A stretch of 64,000 nucleotides of DNA. It comes from an uncultured Lachnospiraceae bacterium. Its GTDB lineage: Bacteria > Bacillota > Clostridia > Lachnospirales > Lachnospiraceae. Below the pieces are notes generated by a model. The model had not been told where the DNA came from. It worked only from the letters and a program-made list of their open reading frames with translations, and searched no databases. The DNA lies in NCBI GenBank assembly GCA_947176505.1, contig CAMWQW010000004.1, forward strand, positions 124,001 to 188,000, in the 5' to 3' direction. Positions 53,324 through 62,800 of this stretch are shown piece after piece (the stretch's first letter is position 1; the number at the start of each line of letters is the position of its first letter). Both the position numbers and the translations under genes were made by a program.

Positions 53324-54436
53324 ATGGGGTATGATGTACATGTAGAGAAAGGATGGGTAAACAGAGGAAATCTATGCCGCTTGAAAGAATTAATGAAGAG
53401 AGCAGAGAGGGGCGACAGGCTGACATTAGCATTTCTTGGCGGATCGATTACGCAGGGGTCCGTGTCCACGCAATATACAAATTGCTATGCCCATCTGGTT
53501 TATAACTGGTTTGTGCGTAGATTTCCGAAAACCGCATTTACTTATGTAAATGCGGGAGTCGGAGGAACGACATCTCAGTTCGGAACAGCCAGAGTAGAGG
53601 AAGATGTATTGCTATATAAGCCGGATTTTGTCATTATCGAGTTTTCTGTCAATGATGACAATACAGAGTTGTATCAGGAGACATATGAAGGGTTGATTCG
53701 AAGAGTATACGGTAATATTTATCAGCCGGCAGTACTGTTGGTACATAATATCTGTTACGATACAGGCATTAGCGCAGAAGAGAAACATCGAATCGTAGGC
53801 GCGCATTATCATTTGCCGAGTGTCAGTATGAAAACGACAATTTATCCGGAAGTGGAATCAGGCAGGATTCCGAATCGTGAGATTACACCGGATGATCTGC
53901 ATCCTAATTCAAATGGACACGAGCTGGTTGCAGAAGTGATTATAGACTGTTTAGACAAGATATATATGGATAGATGGGAGAATGAGGATGCTTTTCCCAT
54001 GCCTGAGCCGTTGACGGTAAATGCTTACGAACATGCAAGACGGTATCAAAATCATAATTGTGATGTGGTATGTAGTGGATTTACGGCAGATTACACATTG
54101 AAAAAATACGTGAATGATATGTTTTGCAACGGATGGACTGCATCAGAGAAAAATGCCGGTATTATTTTTGAAGTGTCAGGAACGGAAATTGCGGTACAGT
54201 ATCGTAAATCTGTTAATCAGCCGGCGCCGGTTGCGGTGGCAGTGGTGGACGGCGATGAGGAACATGCTGTTAGGCTTGATGCTAATTTTGATGAGACATG
54301 GGGAGACTGTTTATACATTGAGACGGTTGCCCGTCACATAGCGCAAGGAACGCACAGAGTAGAAATCAGATTGACCGAGACACATGAGAATGATGCAGTA
54401 CCATTTTATCTCGTATCGGTTATCGGATCGTATTAA
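53324..54436 (+). CDS. SGNH/GDSL hydrolase, possible carbohydrate esterase
   Basis: The 370-residue protein has the four SGNH blocks: nucleophile serine in LAFLGGSITQGS, glycine in NAGVGGTTSQFG, asparagine in VIIEFSVNDDN and the D-x-x-H in DDLHPNSNGHELVAEV. A second beta-rich domain of about 130 residues follows (TASEKNAGIIFEVSGTEIAV, YIETVARHIAQGTHRVEIRL). No signal peptide was seen. It lies 22 bases before the GH1-PMI fusion, so deacetylation of an oligosaccharide before cleavage is a reasonable idea. ATG 53324 has GGGAGG seven bases upstream. Confidence 0.85.
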   Translation: MGYDVHVEKGWVNRGNLCRLKELMKRAERGDRLTLAFLGGSITQGSVSTQYTNCYAHLVYNWFVRRFPKTAFTYVNAGVGGTTSQFGTARVEEDVLLYKPDFVIIEFSVNDDNTELYQETYEGLIRRVYGNIYQPAVLLVHNICYDTGISAEEKHRIVGAHYHLPSVSMKTTIYPEVESGRIPNREITPDDLHPNSNGHELVAEVIIDCLDKIYMDRWENEDAFPMPEPLTVNAYEHARRYQNHNCDVVCSGFTADYTLKKYVNDMFCNGWTASEKNAGIIFEVSGTEIAVQYRKSVNQPAPVAVAVVDGDEEHAVRLDANFDETWGDCLYIETVARHIAQGTHRVEIRLTETHENDAVPFYLVSVIGSY

Positions 54437-54458
54437 AAAAGAGAGGAATTATACATAG

Positions 54459-56762
54459 ATGTTTAGACATGATTTTGTTTGGGGCGTAGCCAGCAGTGCA
54501 TACCAGATAGAGGGAAGAGATCCGCAGGACGGTGCGGGTAAGATGATATGGGATACTTTTACGGAAGAAGGTCGTATCTTAGATGGAACGGATGCGACAG
54601 TAAGCTGCGATCATATGCATCGTTATGCGGAGGATTACAAACTGATGCGGCTTCTTGGTGTCAAAGCATACCGTTTCTCTGTAAGCTGGAGCAGAATTAT
54701 GCCGGAAGGAACAGGCGGGGTGAATGAGAAGGCGATTACCTTATACAGGGATATGATTGCCTCAATGAAGCAAAACGGTATCACGCCTTATCTGACAATG
54801 TATCACTGGGAACTTCCGCAGGCTTTGCAGGATCGGGGCGGCTGGCTGAATGAAGAGATTATTCAGTGGTTTGGTGAATATGCAAAGGTGATTGTAGAGA
54901 ACTTTTCGGATATTTGTGAGAATTTTATCACTCTAAATGAACCTGAATGCTTTGTTGGGCTGGGACATTTAAGCGGTGTTCATGCTCCGGGAAAAAAGAT
55001 GAGTTATCAGGAGACTTTTCATATTGCCCACAATGCGCTTCGGGCTCACGGTCAGGCAGTCATTAATCTTAGAAAATATGCGAAACAGCAGATTAAAATC
55101 GGATATGCGCCGACTTGCGGTATGGCATATCCGGCAAGCGACAAACCGGAGGATATCGAGGCGGCAAGAGAGGTTCTGTTCTCATTTTATAATCCGATGG
55201 ACAATTGGACTTGGAATGTTGCATGGTTTAACGATCCTGTCTTTTTAGGGAAATATCCGGAGCATGGAATGGAGAAGTTCAAAGAATATCTTCCGAAGAT
55301 TACCGAAGAAGATATGGAACTGATTTCCCAGCCGATTGATTTTATGGGACAGAATATTTATAACGGTTATATGGTGCGTGCAGGGGAGGATGGTGTGCCG
55401 GAATTTGTTGATCGTCCGGCGGGATTTCCGAAGACGGCAGCCGGATGGCCTGTTACACCGGAATGTCTGTACTGGGGTGTAAAATTCTTATATGAGCGAT
55501 ATAAGATGCCCTTGTATATTACGGAGAATGGTATGTCATGTCATGATATTGTTTCTTCTGACGGACAGGTTCACGATCCCAACAGGATTACATTTTTGGA
55601 TAAGTATCTTTCTGCACTACAGTGTGCAAGTGATGAAGGAGCAGATGTCAGAGGCTATTTCTTATGGACATTCTTGGATAATTTCGAGTGGGATAAAGGA
55701 TATACCGAGCGTTTTGGCATTGTATATGTAGATTTTGCAACTCAGAAACGTATTGCAAAGGATTCGGCTTACTGGTATCAACAAGTTATGGAGGGAAATG
55801 GTAAAATGCTATCTATTAATCAATCTGAAAGACAAATTTTGTTTTTGAATCCGGTGTTTAAGCAAATGATCTGGGGAGGAGACAGGCTTGGCAAAGACTG
55901 GGGCTATGAGATTCCCGGCGATGATACGGGAGAGTGCTGGGCGGTCAGTGCACATCCCAATGGAGATTGTACGATTAAAGAAGGAATCTATGCGGGAAAA
56001 ACACTTTACGAATTGTGGGAAGCGCATCCGGAATTGTTCGGTAATACCGGGCTTGACAGATTTCCACTGCTTGTTAAGATTATTGATGCCAAGACTGATT
56101 TGAGCATTCAGGTACATCCGGATGATACATATGCCAAAGCGAATGAAAGCGGATCCCTCGGTAAAACAGAGTGTTGGTATGTTCTGGATTGCGATGAAGA
56201 TTCCAGTCTGGTAATCGGTCATAACGCGCAGACCAAAGAGGAGCTAAGTGATATGATCCGGCATGGCGATTGGGGAAAACTGATCAGAGAGATTCCGGTG
56301 AAAAAGGGTGACTTTATTCAGATTGATCCGGGCACCGTTCATGCCATCAAAGGCGGACTTATGATTCTGGAGACACAGCAGAACAGTGACATAACATATC
56401 GTGTTTATGATTATGACAGGTTGACAAACGGCAAACCGAGAGAGCTGCATATTGATAAAAGCATTGATGTCATTACGGTTCCGGCAAAGCCGGTGGAAGA
56501 GAGCGTCATGAAAGTGGGTAATCTTCCGGCTAATCAGATGAATCAACTGATTGCATGTGATTACTATAAGGTTTGGAAACTGGATGTTACACAGCCTGTC
56601 ACGATAGAGCAGGCATATCCGTTTCTTATCATGAGTGTCATCGAAGGTGAGGGATTGATTAACGGGCAGATGCTGCATAAAGGGGATCATTTTATTGTGC
56701 CAAACGGTTACGGCGAAATAAAATTACAGGGAAATATGCAGCTAATCGCATCAACAATATAG
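54459..56762 (+). CDS. GH1 beta-glucosidase fused in frame to mannose-6-phosphate isomerase
   Basis: This 767-residue frame contains two full enzymes. Residues 1 to about 446 are a glycoside hydrolase family 1 enzyme (FVWGVASSAYQIEG) with acid/base Glu161 in TLNEPECF and nucleophile Glu356 in YITENGMS. Residues about 450-767 are a type I phosphomannose isomerase with zinc ligands in QVHPDD (Gln551, His553), GKTECWYVLD (Glu571) and TVHAIKGG (His628). Each half has normal length. An in-frame ATG at 55806 preceded by GGAGGGAAA may also give separate isomerase. Joining them suggests a disaccharide whose cleavage yields mannose or mannose-6-phosphate. A one-base error removing a stop codon cannot be excluded. 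Confidence 0.88.
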   Translation: MFRHDFVWGVASSAYQIEGRDPQDGAGKMIWDTFTEEGRILDGTDATVSCDHMHRYAEDYKLMRLLGVKAYRFSVSWSRIMPEGTGGVNEKAITLYRDMIASMKQNGITPYLTMYHWELPQALQDRGGWLNEEIIQWFGEYAKVIVENFSDICENFITLNEPECFVGLGHLSGVHAPGKKMSYQETFHIAHNALRAHGQAVINLRKYAKQQIKIGYAPTCGMAYPASDKPEDIEAAREVLFSFYNPMDNWTWNVAWFNDPVFLGKYPEHGMEKFKEYLPKITEEDMELISQPIDFMGQNIYNGYMVRAGEDGVPEFVDRPAGFPKTAAGWPVTPECLYWGVKFLYERYKMPLYITENGMSCHDIVSSDGQVHDPNRITFLDKYLSALQCASDEGADVRGYFLWTFLDNFEWDKGYTERFGIVYVDFATQKRIAKDSAYWYQQVMEGNGKMLSINQSERQILFLNPVFKQMIWGGDRLGKDWGYEIPGDDTGECWAVSAHPNGDCTIKEGIYAGKTLYELWEAHPELFGNTGLDRFPLLVKIIDAKTDLSIQVHPDDTYAKANESGSLGKTECWYVLDCDEDSSLVIGHNAQTKEELSDMIRHGDWGKLIREIPVKKGDFIQIDPGTVHAIKGGLMILETQQNSDITYRVYDYDRLTNGKPRELHIDKSIDVITVPAKPVEESVMKVGNLPANQMNQLIACDYYKVWKLDVTQPVTIEQAYPFLIMSVIEGEGLINGQMLHKGDHFIVPNGYGEIKLQGNMQLIASTI

Positions 56763-56763
56763 C

Positions 56764-56797
56764 AATAAATCCCGCGGGTTTTCCTGCGGGATTTATT
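56764..56797. terminator. Bidirectional terminator between the GH1-PMI and histidine kinase genes
   Basis: AATAAATCCCGC (56764-56775) and GCGGGATTTATT (56786-56797) form a perfect 12-bp stem with A- and T-rich arms, so it can work in both directions between these convergent genes. Confidence 0.85.
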
Positions 56798-56804
56798 AAT
56801 GGAA

Positions 56805-59057
56805 CTAATTACGAAGATGTATAATCCGTGCCATTGTTTCTAACAGCAATGGAACATCAATCGGCTTTGTCAAGTGGGCATCCATTCCGCATTTGAGAGA
56901 CATCCGCTTGTCATGTTCAAAAGCGTTGGCGGAAAGTGCAATAATTGGAATGCGGGATAATACCGGGTGCTCCAATTCTCGAATCGCCTTAGTGGCGTGT
57001 CGCCCATCCATAACAGGCATCTGAATATCCATGATAATAAGAGCGTATTCTCCGGGTTCGGATTCCTTAATTATATTGACAGCATTGACGCCATTAGTAG
57101 CTGTCTTAATTGTGAAACCGAGTCCCTGAAGAATTTCTGTCTCAATTTCCAGATTGATTTCATTGTCATCTACCACAAGTATTTTGTGGTGCATGATCTG
57201 ATCAAGAATAAGATCGGTATCAATAACAGTCTGAAGCGGGTTTGGTTGTGTACGAAGACGGAGAGTGACTGTAAAAATACTTCCCACCCCGACAGTACTA
57301 TCAGCAATGATTGTTCCACCCATCATTTCTACAATGTTTTTGGCAATGGTGAGTCCGAGTCCGGTACCATGAATGCCGCTGAATGTTGTATTTTGTTCCC
57401 GTTCAAAAGGTTCAAAAATATGTTCAAGGAATTCTTTGTGTATTCCGATACCAGTGTCTTTTACTGTAAAACGGTAAACGGAACAGTCATTGGGTAAACG
57501 TTCAATTTCTTCGGCAGTGATATTGATGCTGCCGCCGTTTTTAGTGTATTTTATGGCATTATTTGCCAGATACATGAGAAATTGTTTCAGCTTGTCCTGA
57601 TCTCCGTAAATATCACAATGCTCTAATGACGTAGCGTTTACAGACAGGGTTATCTTTTTATTATCTGCTAAAACTTGGATGTTTTTCTGAACATCTTGTA
57701 TGATATCGCATAAGTTGCATTCGGTCTCCTTGATATAGATATCTTTTGACTCCATCAATGAGATTTCTAATACTTTTTCAATCAACTCCAGAAGCTGCTT
57801 GGCAGACGTATCAATTTTGTTGAGATAACTAAGCGCTACATCCGGAGTTTCTATATGCTGCTTCGCAAGCATAGTATAACCGAAAATGGCGTTTAACGGA
57901 GTTCTCATATCATGAGACATATTGGAAAGAAAAGTATTTTTGGCATTGTTTGCCAGCTTCGCATTATTCAAGGCGTCTTCTAATGCTTTCTGTTGTTCTC
58001 TTGCCAGAAGAACTTCCTCATCGACATTGCGGTATCCCATGACAACCTGAGAGATATGTTGGCTGTTGCTTACGTTGACGATGCGAAGCTGTAGATACTG
58101 TGTTGCATCATTACTTTGAATACGATAGTTTACATAATATGTTTTACTGTTAGTCAACTTCTCACGTATATATTCGGGTGTCGTAACTCGGGCAACTAAT
58201 GCGCGGTCTTCAGGGTGCACCCATGTATTGACATAGTCTTTCGCATATCGGGAAAAAGTGTGTGCCTTGAATTCGCTGCCGAATTGATTCTCATTGCGCA
58301 CACTTAACCGATAGGGAAGAACTTTGTCGGTGTCTAAATCTACATAAAGAATAGATGCATAGTTTACACTAAGACCTTCTATGACTTCAAGCCGGCGAAG
58401 CTGTTCCTGATTAATAATTTTTCGTTCTTTGTCGTACTCTTCGATTAAGTTTTGGAGCTTTTGCTCATTCTCTTTCTTTTCACTGATCAGGGCTGCCTTT
58501 TCTGACATATGATGATTTCTCTTTTCGGTGGCATCACTGATGAATACATAGAAAATATCACCTACGGTCTGACTGTGAATAAAATGTCCATGATCTTCAA
58601 CCCAGCGGATGGCTCCGTCTTTACGGACAATTCGATATTCAACATAATCTAAGTCATGCTGACTATTTGCGACTTGTTCCGTAATGCTGTGTTCTACGGT
58701 ATCTAAATCTTCCCGATACACCAGACCTTTGAAAGAGTTGCCGGTTATGTAACGAAATTCTGCCAGCGTATTACATTGGAAAATACGAAGCAAAGCCTTA
58801 TTAGCATAAATAATCTCTTCATTACCGTCCGCATGATAGATCAGAAAACCGCCGGGCATTTCATCCATAAATCTTATCATTTCGAGTATCGAATCGATAT
58901 TTGACTGTCCTAGTGGAAGTTTAATTTCTTCAGATGAGGTGCTTTCCGATAGAAGATCAATATTAATGTCGTTGTCCTGTGCGGCACTTAATATCATCAA
59001 CATATGTTCGATTAAATTATGTTCCATTAGATTATGTTCCAGCTTGTTAGTGTCCAT
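56805..59057 (-). CDS. Hybrid sensor histidine kinase with PAS domains and a receiver
   Basis: The 750-residue cytoplasmic kinase has a PAS domain at about 55-175 (YHADGNEEIIYANKALLRIF), a second PAS-like region (about 220-350), a coiled linker and HisKA with the phospho-histidine in FLSNMSHDMRTPLNAIFGY. The ATP-binding domain follows (LMYLANNAIKYTKNGGSI, DTGIGIHKEFLEHIFEPF, GTGLGLTIAKNIVEMMGGT), and the C-terminal receiver carries ILVVDDNEINLEIETEIL and IIMDIQMPVMDGRHA. No separate response regulator was found beside it. GGGA precedes the ATG by about 10 bases. The N-terminus holds a 15-base tandem repeat. Confidence 0.92.
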   Translation of the reverse strand: MDTNKLEHNLMEHNLIEHMLMILSAAQDNDINIDLLSESTSSEEIKLPLGQSNIDSILEMIRFMDEMPGGFLIYHADGNEEIIYANKALLRIFQCNTLAEFRYITGNSFKGLVYREDLDTVEHSITEQVANSQHDLDYVEYRIVRKDGAIRWVEDHGHFIHSQTVGDIFYVFISDATEKRNHHMSEKAALISEKKENEQKLQNLIEEYDKERKIINQEQLRRLEVIEGLSVNYASILYVDLDTDKVLPYRLSVRNENQFGSEFKAHTFSRYAKDYVNTWVHPEDRALVARVTTPEYIREKLTNSKTYYVNYRIQSNDATQYLQLRIVNVSNSQHISQVVMGYRNVDEEVLLAREQQKALEDALNNAKLANNAKNTFLSNMSHDMRTPLNAIFGYTMLAKQHIETPDVALSYLNKIDTSAKQLLELIEKVLEISLMESKDIYIKETECNLCDIIQDVQKNIQVLADNKKITLSVNATSLEHCDIYGDQDKLKQFLMYLANNAIKYTKNGGSINITAEEIERLPNDCSVYRFTVKDTGIGIHKEFLEHIFEPFEREQNTTFSGIHGTGLGLTIAKNIVEMMGGTIIADSTVGVGSIFTVTLRLRTQPNPLQTVIDTDLILDQIMHHKILVVDDNEINLEIETEILQGLGFTIKTATNGVNAVNIIKESEPGEYALIIMDIQMPVMDGRHATKAIRELEHPVLSRIPIIALSANAFEHDKRMSLKCGMDAHLTKPIDVPLLLETMARIIHLRN
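58998..59042 (-). repeat. Three copies of a 15-base tandem repeat in the kinase N-terminus
   Basis: Reading the minus strand, three consecutive 15-base units share the core GAACATA; the first two also share GGAACATAAT. They encode LEHNL, MEHNL and IEHML. Copy number could change by slippage without shifting the frame. Confidence 0.7.
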
Positions 59058-59281
59058 TTGATCAAGTCCCTTCTAGTGTATTCTTTGATAAAATTTTATC
59101 ATAATATAATTAAGTTGTCATTATTTTATATTACTTCGTAATAATAAATACAAAATGAAGTATGCTTTGGATTTTTGAAGAATTGGAAAACGCGGTTAGG
59201 TTGACTTTTGTATTTTGGATTGATATCATATAGCTATATAGTTATAAACATATGTTTTCTTTATTATATAGGAAGGGCACT

Positions 59282-61213
59282 ATGGGAAAAAGTATAAGCT
59301 TTGATATTGCAGCGCTTGTCATACTGACTATACTTTTAATTTCATGCATTTTTCGTAAAATGACAAGCGGAATATCTAATCGCATATTCCTGATTATTAT
59401 CTTAATTTCAATTACTTCGACGGTGTTCGATATTACGGCGGTTACACTTGATAATGCGCAGAGCGCTCAGACATCGGCGCTTTATATGGCACATGCGGGA
59501 TATTTGGTCACGCATTACCTCAGCGCGCCGCTTCATCTTCTTTTTATTATCAGTCTGACGGATACATGGCATAAGCTAAAGAAAAATATTGTTCTCCAAG
59601 TGATAATAATTCTTCCGCTTATCATAATGATGATTGCTTTTGTGATAAATGCAGGCAATCAGCTTGTTTTTTCGGTTGAAAACGGGTATACAAGAGGTCC
59701 CTTATTCAGTTTGATGTATGTGACCACAATTCTATATGTTGTTTTTAATATTGCATACATTATCAAGTATCGCAAATTATTTGATGTTAGTAAAATTGTA
59801 GCTATCAGTGCGGTTATACCTATTAGTGTGACAGCAATGATTATTCAAATGTATCATCCGACTGTATTAGTAGAGATGTTTTGCGGTTCAATCAGTCTTT
59901 TTATTATCAGCATTGGCATTCAGCGGCCGGAAGACTATATTGATTCGTTTACACAGCTTATAAAACACAGCGCATATGCGCATGATATGAAGCATTCCTT
60001 TGCGAATGATAAGCATGTCTACATTATCATGCTTAATATTAGTAATTTTCAAACAGTTCAGTCGCTGATAGGGTTTGATGCCGCTACACAGGTACTGAAA
60101 AAAGTAGCCGATAAAATTCGTGAGATAAATCGAAAGATGCATGGATATGCAGATCTGTATTATCTTGATAACGGTCGTTTCAGAATGGTTTTTTACGGTA
60201 GGAATCAAGACAAGACAGAGGCGATAGCGGATGTGCTGAATCAAGAGTTGAAGAAAAAGACAAATTATAACGGACTTGATATCAGTTTAGCGCCGTTCAT
60301 TGTATTGGCGCATTGTCCGGAGGAAATAGCAGATTTTAAAATGCTGATGTCTTTTGGAGCGGATTTTCATATAAGGAATCACTATACCGGACAAGTTATG
60401 CGTGCAAGTGAGATTTATGACCGCAATCAGCTGACCATACAGAATAATATAGATTCAATTATTGACAGAGCGCTTGAAAATGGTAGTTTTCAGGTGTATT
60501 ATCAGCCGATTTATTCGGTTAAAGACGGAAAATTTGTCTCCGCGGAAGCTTTGATTAGATTGATTGATCCCCAACATGGATTTATATCGCCGGAGACACT
60601 GATTATAGCGGCAGAAAAGAGCGGTGCCATTCATAAGATAGGTGAGTTTGTTTTTGAAAAAGTCTGTCAGTTTATTGCCGGAGATGATTTTGCACAGTTG
60701 GGACTTGACTATATTGAAATTAATTTGTCTGTGGCGCAGATTATGAACGGCGATCTTCCCGATACTTTGTTGTCGATCATGAAGGAGTATGATATCTCTT
60801 CAGATAAGATTAATCTTGAGATTACAGAGACGGCAGCCGCTTATGCGCAGAGAGTCATGACAGAGAATCTGGAGAGGCTTACGCAGGCAGGACTCAGCTT
60901 CTCGCTGGATGATTACGGTACGGGATATTCCAATATGCAGCGTGTTATTCAACTGCCACTTAAGATTATTAAGCTGGATAAGTCGTTTGTGGCTGAGAAT
61001 AACAATCCGAAGATGTGGATTGTCTTGAAAAATACAGTCAAGATGCTAAAGGATATGAATATGGAAATCGTTGTGGAAGGCGTTGAGACACAGGAAATGC
61101 TGGATGCATTTTCAAAATTAAAATGTGACTTTATCCAAGGATATTATTTCTCAAAGCCTATTCCGCAAAATGATTTTGTTGAGTTTATTAATAGGGCAAA
61201 TGAGGCGTCATAA
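59282..61213 (+). CDS. Membrane-bound c-di-GMP phosphodiesterase: degenerate GGDEF plus active EAL
   Basis: The 643-residue protein has about seven N-terminal membrane helices (residues 1-220). A GGDEF-type domain follows whose active-site loop reads LDNGRFRMVF, so it cannot make c-di-GMP. The EAL domain at about 385-640 looks active: AEALIRLIDPQHGFISPETL, the catalytic loop SLDDYGTGYSNMQRV, IIKLDKSFV, EGVETQEML and QGYYFSKPI. It should break c-di-GMP, opposing the cyclase at 3.9 kb. ATG 59282 has GGAAGGG six bases upstream, better than an upstream ATG at 59252. The next gene begins right after the stop. Confidence 0.9.
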   Translation: MGKSISFDIAALVILTILLISCIFRKMTSGISNRIFLIIILISITSTVFDITAVTLDNAQSAQTSALYMAHAGYLVTHYLSAPLHLLFIISLTDTWHKLKKNIVLQVIIILPLIIMMIAFVINAGNQLVFSVENGYTRGPLFSLMYVTTILYVVFNIAYIIKYRKLFDVSKIVAISAVIPISVTAMIIQMYHPTVLVEMFCGSISLFIISIGIQRPEDYIDSFTQLIKHSAYAHDMKHSFANDKHVYIIMLNISNFQTVQSLIGFDAATQVLKKVADKIREINRKMHGYADLYYLDNGRFRMVFYGRNQDKTEAIADVLNQELKKKTNYNGLDISLAPFIVLAHCPEEIADFKMLMSFGADFHIRNHYTGQVMRASEIYDRNQLTIQNNIDSIIDRALENGSFQVYYQPIYSVKDGKFVSAEALIRLIDPQHGFISPETLIIAAEKSGAIHKIGEFVFEKVCQFIAGDDFAQLGLDYIEINLSVAQIMNGDLPDTLLSIMKEYDISSDKINLEITETAAAYAQRVMTENLERLTQAGLSFSLDDYGTGYSNMQRVIQLPLKIIKLDKSFVAENNNPKMWIVLKNTVKMLKDMNMEIVVEGVETQEMLDAFSKLKCDFIQGYYFSKPIPQNDFVEFINRANEAS

Positions 61214-61930
61214 ATGGGATGCATAAGAAGGTTTTTCGTATCCTTTATTCCGAAATATGTGAGCAATCGCTTTTTTCTGAATGTCTATCAAATGCTTTCG
61301 ACTATCAAGGTGCCACGGATGGTTCGGGAGAAGAATTATAAGCTTAATCTTGAGCAACTATGCGGAATGAACAGCGGTCTTTGGAATAGCCCATCGGTTT
61401 ATATTGAAAATCAGAATGAATGGAAGAATATCTGGTTTGGAGCGGGACGACACCATAATATGAGTTATTCCGGCTGTGAGATTATTGCTTCGTTCAACGC
61501 GTGCAAGGCGCTTCGGGGGTTTGCGTCGCCAGAGCAGATGGCACAGCTTATTTATGATTATGAAATGCATGGGGCGGCACTTCTTGGTGAATTCGGAACG
61601 TCACCGCGGGCAATAGAGAAGTACTTTCGGCATAAAGGTTTTACGGTGTCTACAGCTTATGGTGAAGACTTTGCCGAGGTAGACAGAATCGCCAGTTCTT
61701 ATCAGGTTATGATTGCAACGGTATATAATGATAAAGACGATATTACGAAACAGGTGCATACAGTGTGTATTACCGTAGTCACAGGAACGAGATATGTCCT
61801 GCATAATGCCTATTTGGTAAATAAAGAAGGGACTTATGTTGAAAGTGTTCCGTATAAAACCGTTACGGATGCTGTTAGGCATATATCAAGATATGAGCCG
61901 AAGCTGATATACTTAATTGGGATAGACTGA
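61214..61930 (+). CDS. C39-like (papain-fold) protein abutting the EAL gene
   Basis: The 238-residue protein has a core in which a cysteine-bearing helix start (MSYSGCEIIASFNACKALRG) is followed about 120 residues later by a histidine strand (VHTVCITVVTG). It then reads VLHNAYLVNKEGTY, with an asparagine that could complete a Cys-His-Asn triad. This arrangement resembles C39-like peptidase domains. No signal peptide or transport partner is present. The ATG abuts the stop of the EAL gene, so the two are almost surely co-translated. A role under c-di-GMP control is inference. The family call is moderate. Confidence 0.55.
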   Translation: MGCIRRFFVSFIPKYVSNRFFLNVYQMLSTIKVPRMVREKNYKLNLEQLCGMNSGLWNSPSVYIENQNEWKNIWFGAGRHHNMSYSGCEIIASFNACKALRGFASPEQMAQLIYDYEMHGAALLGEFGTSPRAIEKYFRHKGFTVSTAYGEDFAEVDRIASSYQVMIATVYNDKDDITKQVHTVCITVVTGTRYVLHNAYLVNKEGTYVESVPYKTVTDAVRHISRYEPKLIYLIGID

Positions 61931-62029
61931 TGGAGAAGACTTGTGTTGCGTTCTAAAATATTTGTATGGATAAGGTGTTATCCGGCAAATAATTAAAGCA
62001 TGGATTTCTACCGATAGTAGACCAAAATT

Positions 62030-62070
62030 AACAAGGTTCTGTTTATGGGCATAAGCGAAACCTTGTTTTT
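62030..62070 (+). terminator. Rho-independent terminator after the C39-like gene
   Basis: AACAAGGTT (62030-62038) pairs perfectly with AACCTTGTT (62059-62067), followed by further T. The 20-base loop is long but the pairing is exact. Confidence 0.6.
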
Positions 62071-62090
62071 GCTTTTAAAGAGGGATTACA

Positions 62091-62747
62091 ATGGAAAAGA
62101 TACTCAAAATCGTAGAAGTATTGTTATTGCATGCGGTTACGCTTATATCTTCTGTCGACATTCCGGAGGGTGGACAGCCGTCAAACTGGAGGGAAGCCTA
62201 CCAAATCTTTCTTGACGACTGGAAAAAAATAGAAAAATACGGTGATTTTAGTTATCTTGAATTCTATTTTGGGGAAGAAAGATATAATTTTGATAAGTAT
62301 TTCTTGTGTGATATTGATGATAACGGTACACCGGAATTATTTCTTTGCTCGACCTATATGCGGTTGACGGCGGTGTTTACATATACAGATCAGCCGGTCT
62401 GCCTTTTGTATAATAGAATTTACGGAATTAATGATGAGACAGATGAGGTGGTAATCCATGGACACTGGCACGGCGCAGGCGGTTCAGGGGAAAATGAATG
62501 GAGTGCCTACCGTATCACAGGAGATATATCGGAGCATTCCATGTATATTGACTTTTTTGATTTATCAGAAGATAGCGGAGAAAAACGCTACAGTGTTTAT
62601 GATGAAAGGACAGACGAATATACACATCCGCAAGACGGCACGGAATACAATGCATTTTATGCTGCACATGTGGAGCCTTGTATTTTAATAGAAAATTACC
62701 ATTTATATGATACGTCCGATGTAGGTGGGATTGAAAATGTACAGTGA
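62091..62747 (+). CDS. Hypothetical protein with a hydrophobic N-terminus
   Basis: The 218-residue protein begins with a weak signal-like helix (ILKIVEVLLLHAVTLISSV). It contains FLCDIDDNGTPELFLCS, a DxDxNGxxE loop like the calcium-binding or dockerin-like loops seen in many Lachnospiraceae exported proteins. The rest is rich in Tyr, Asp and Glu with no family I recognise. AGAGGGATT precedes the ATG. Secretion is likely but there is no lipobox. Confidence 0.6.
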   Translation: MEKILKIVEVLLLHAVTLISSVDIPEGGQPSNWREAYQIFLDDWKKIEKYGDFSYLEFYFGEERYNFDKYFLCDIDDNGTPELFLCSTYMRLTAVFTYTDQPVCLLYNRIYGINDETDEVVIHGHWHGAGGSGENEWSAYRITGDISEHSMYIDFFDLSEDSGEKRYSVYDERTDEYTHPQDGTEYNAFYAAHVEPCILIENYHLYDTSDVGGIENVQ

Positions 62748-62800
62748 ATGTATTGATGGTATGGAATTGGCACTATAATTCATATAGGAGAGTTTTATCT

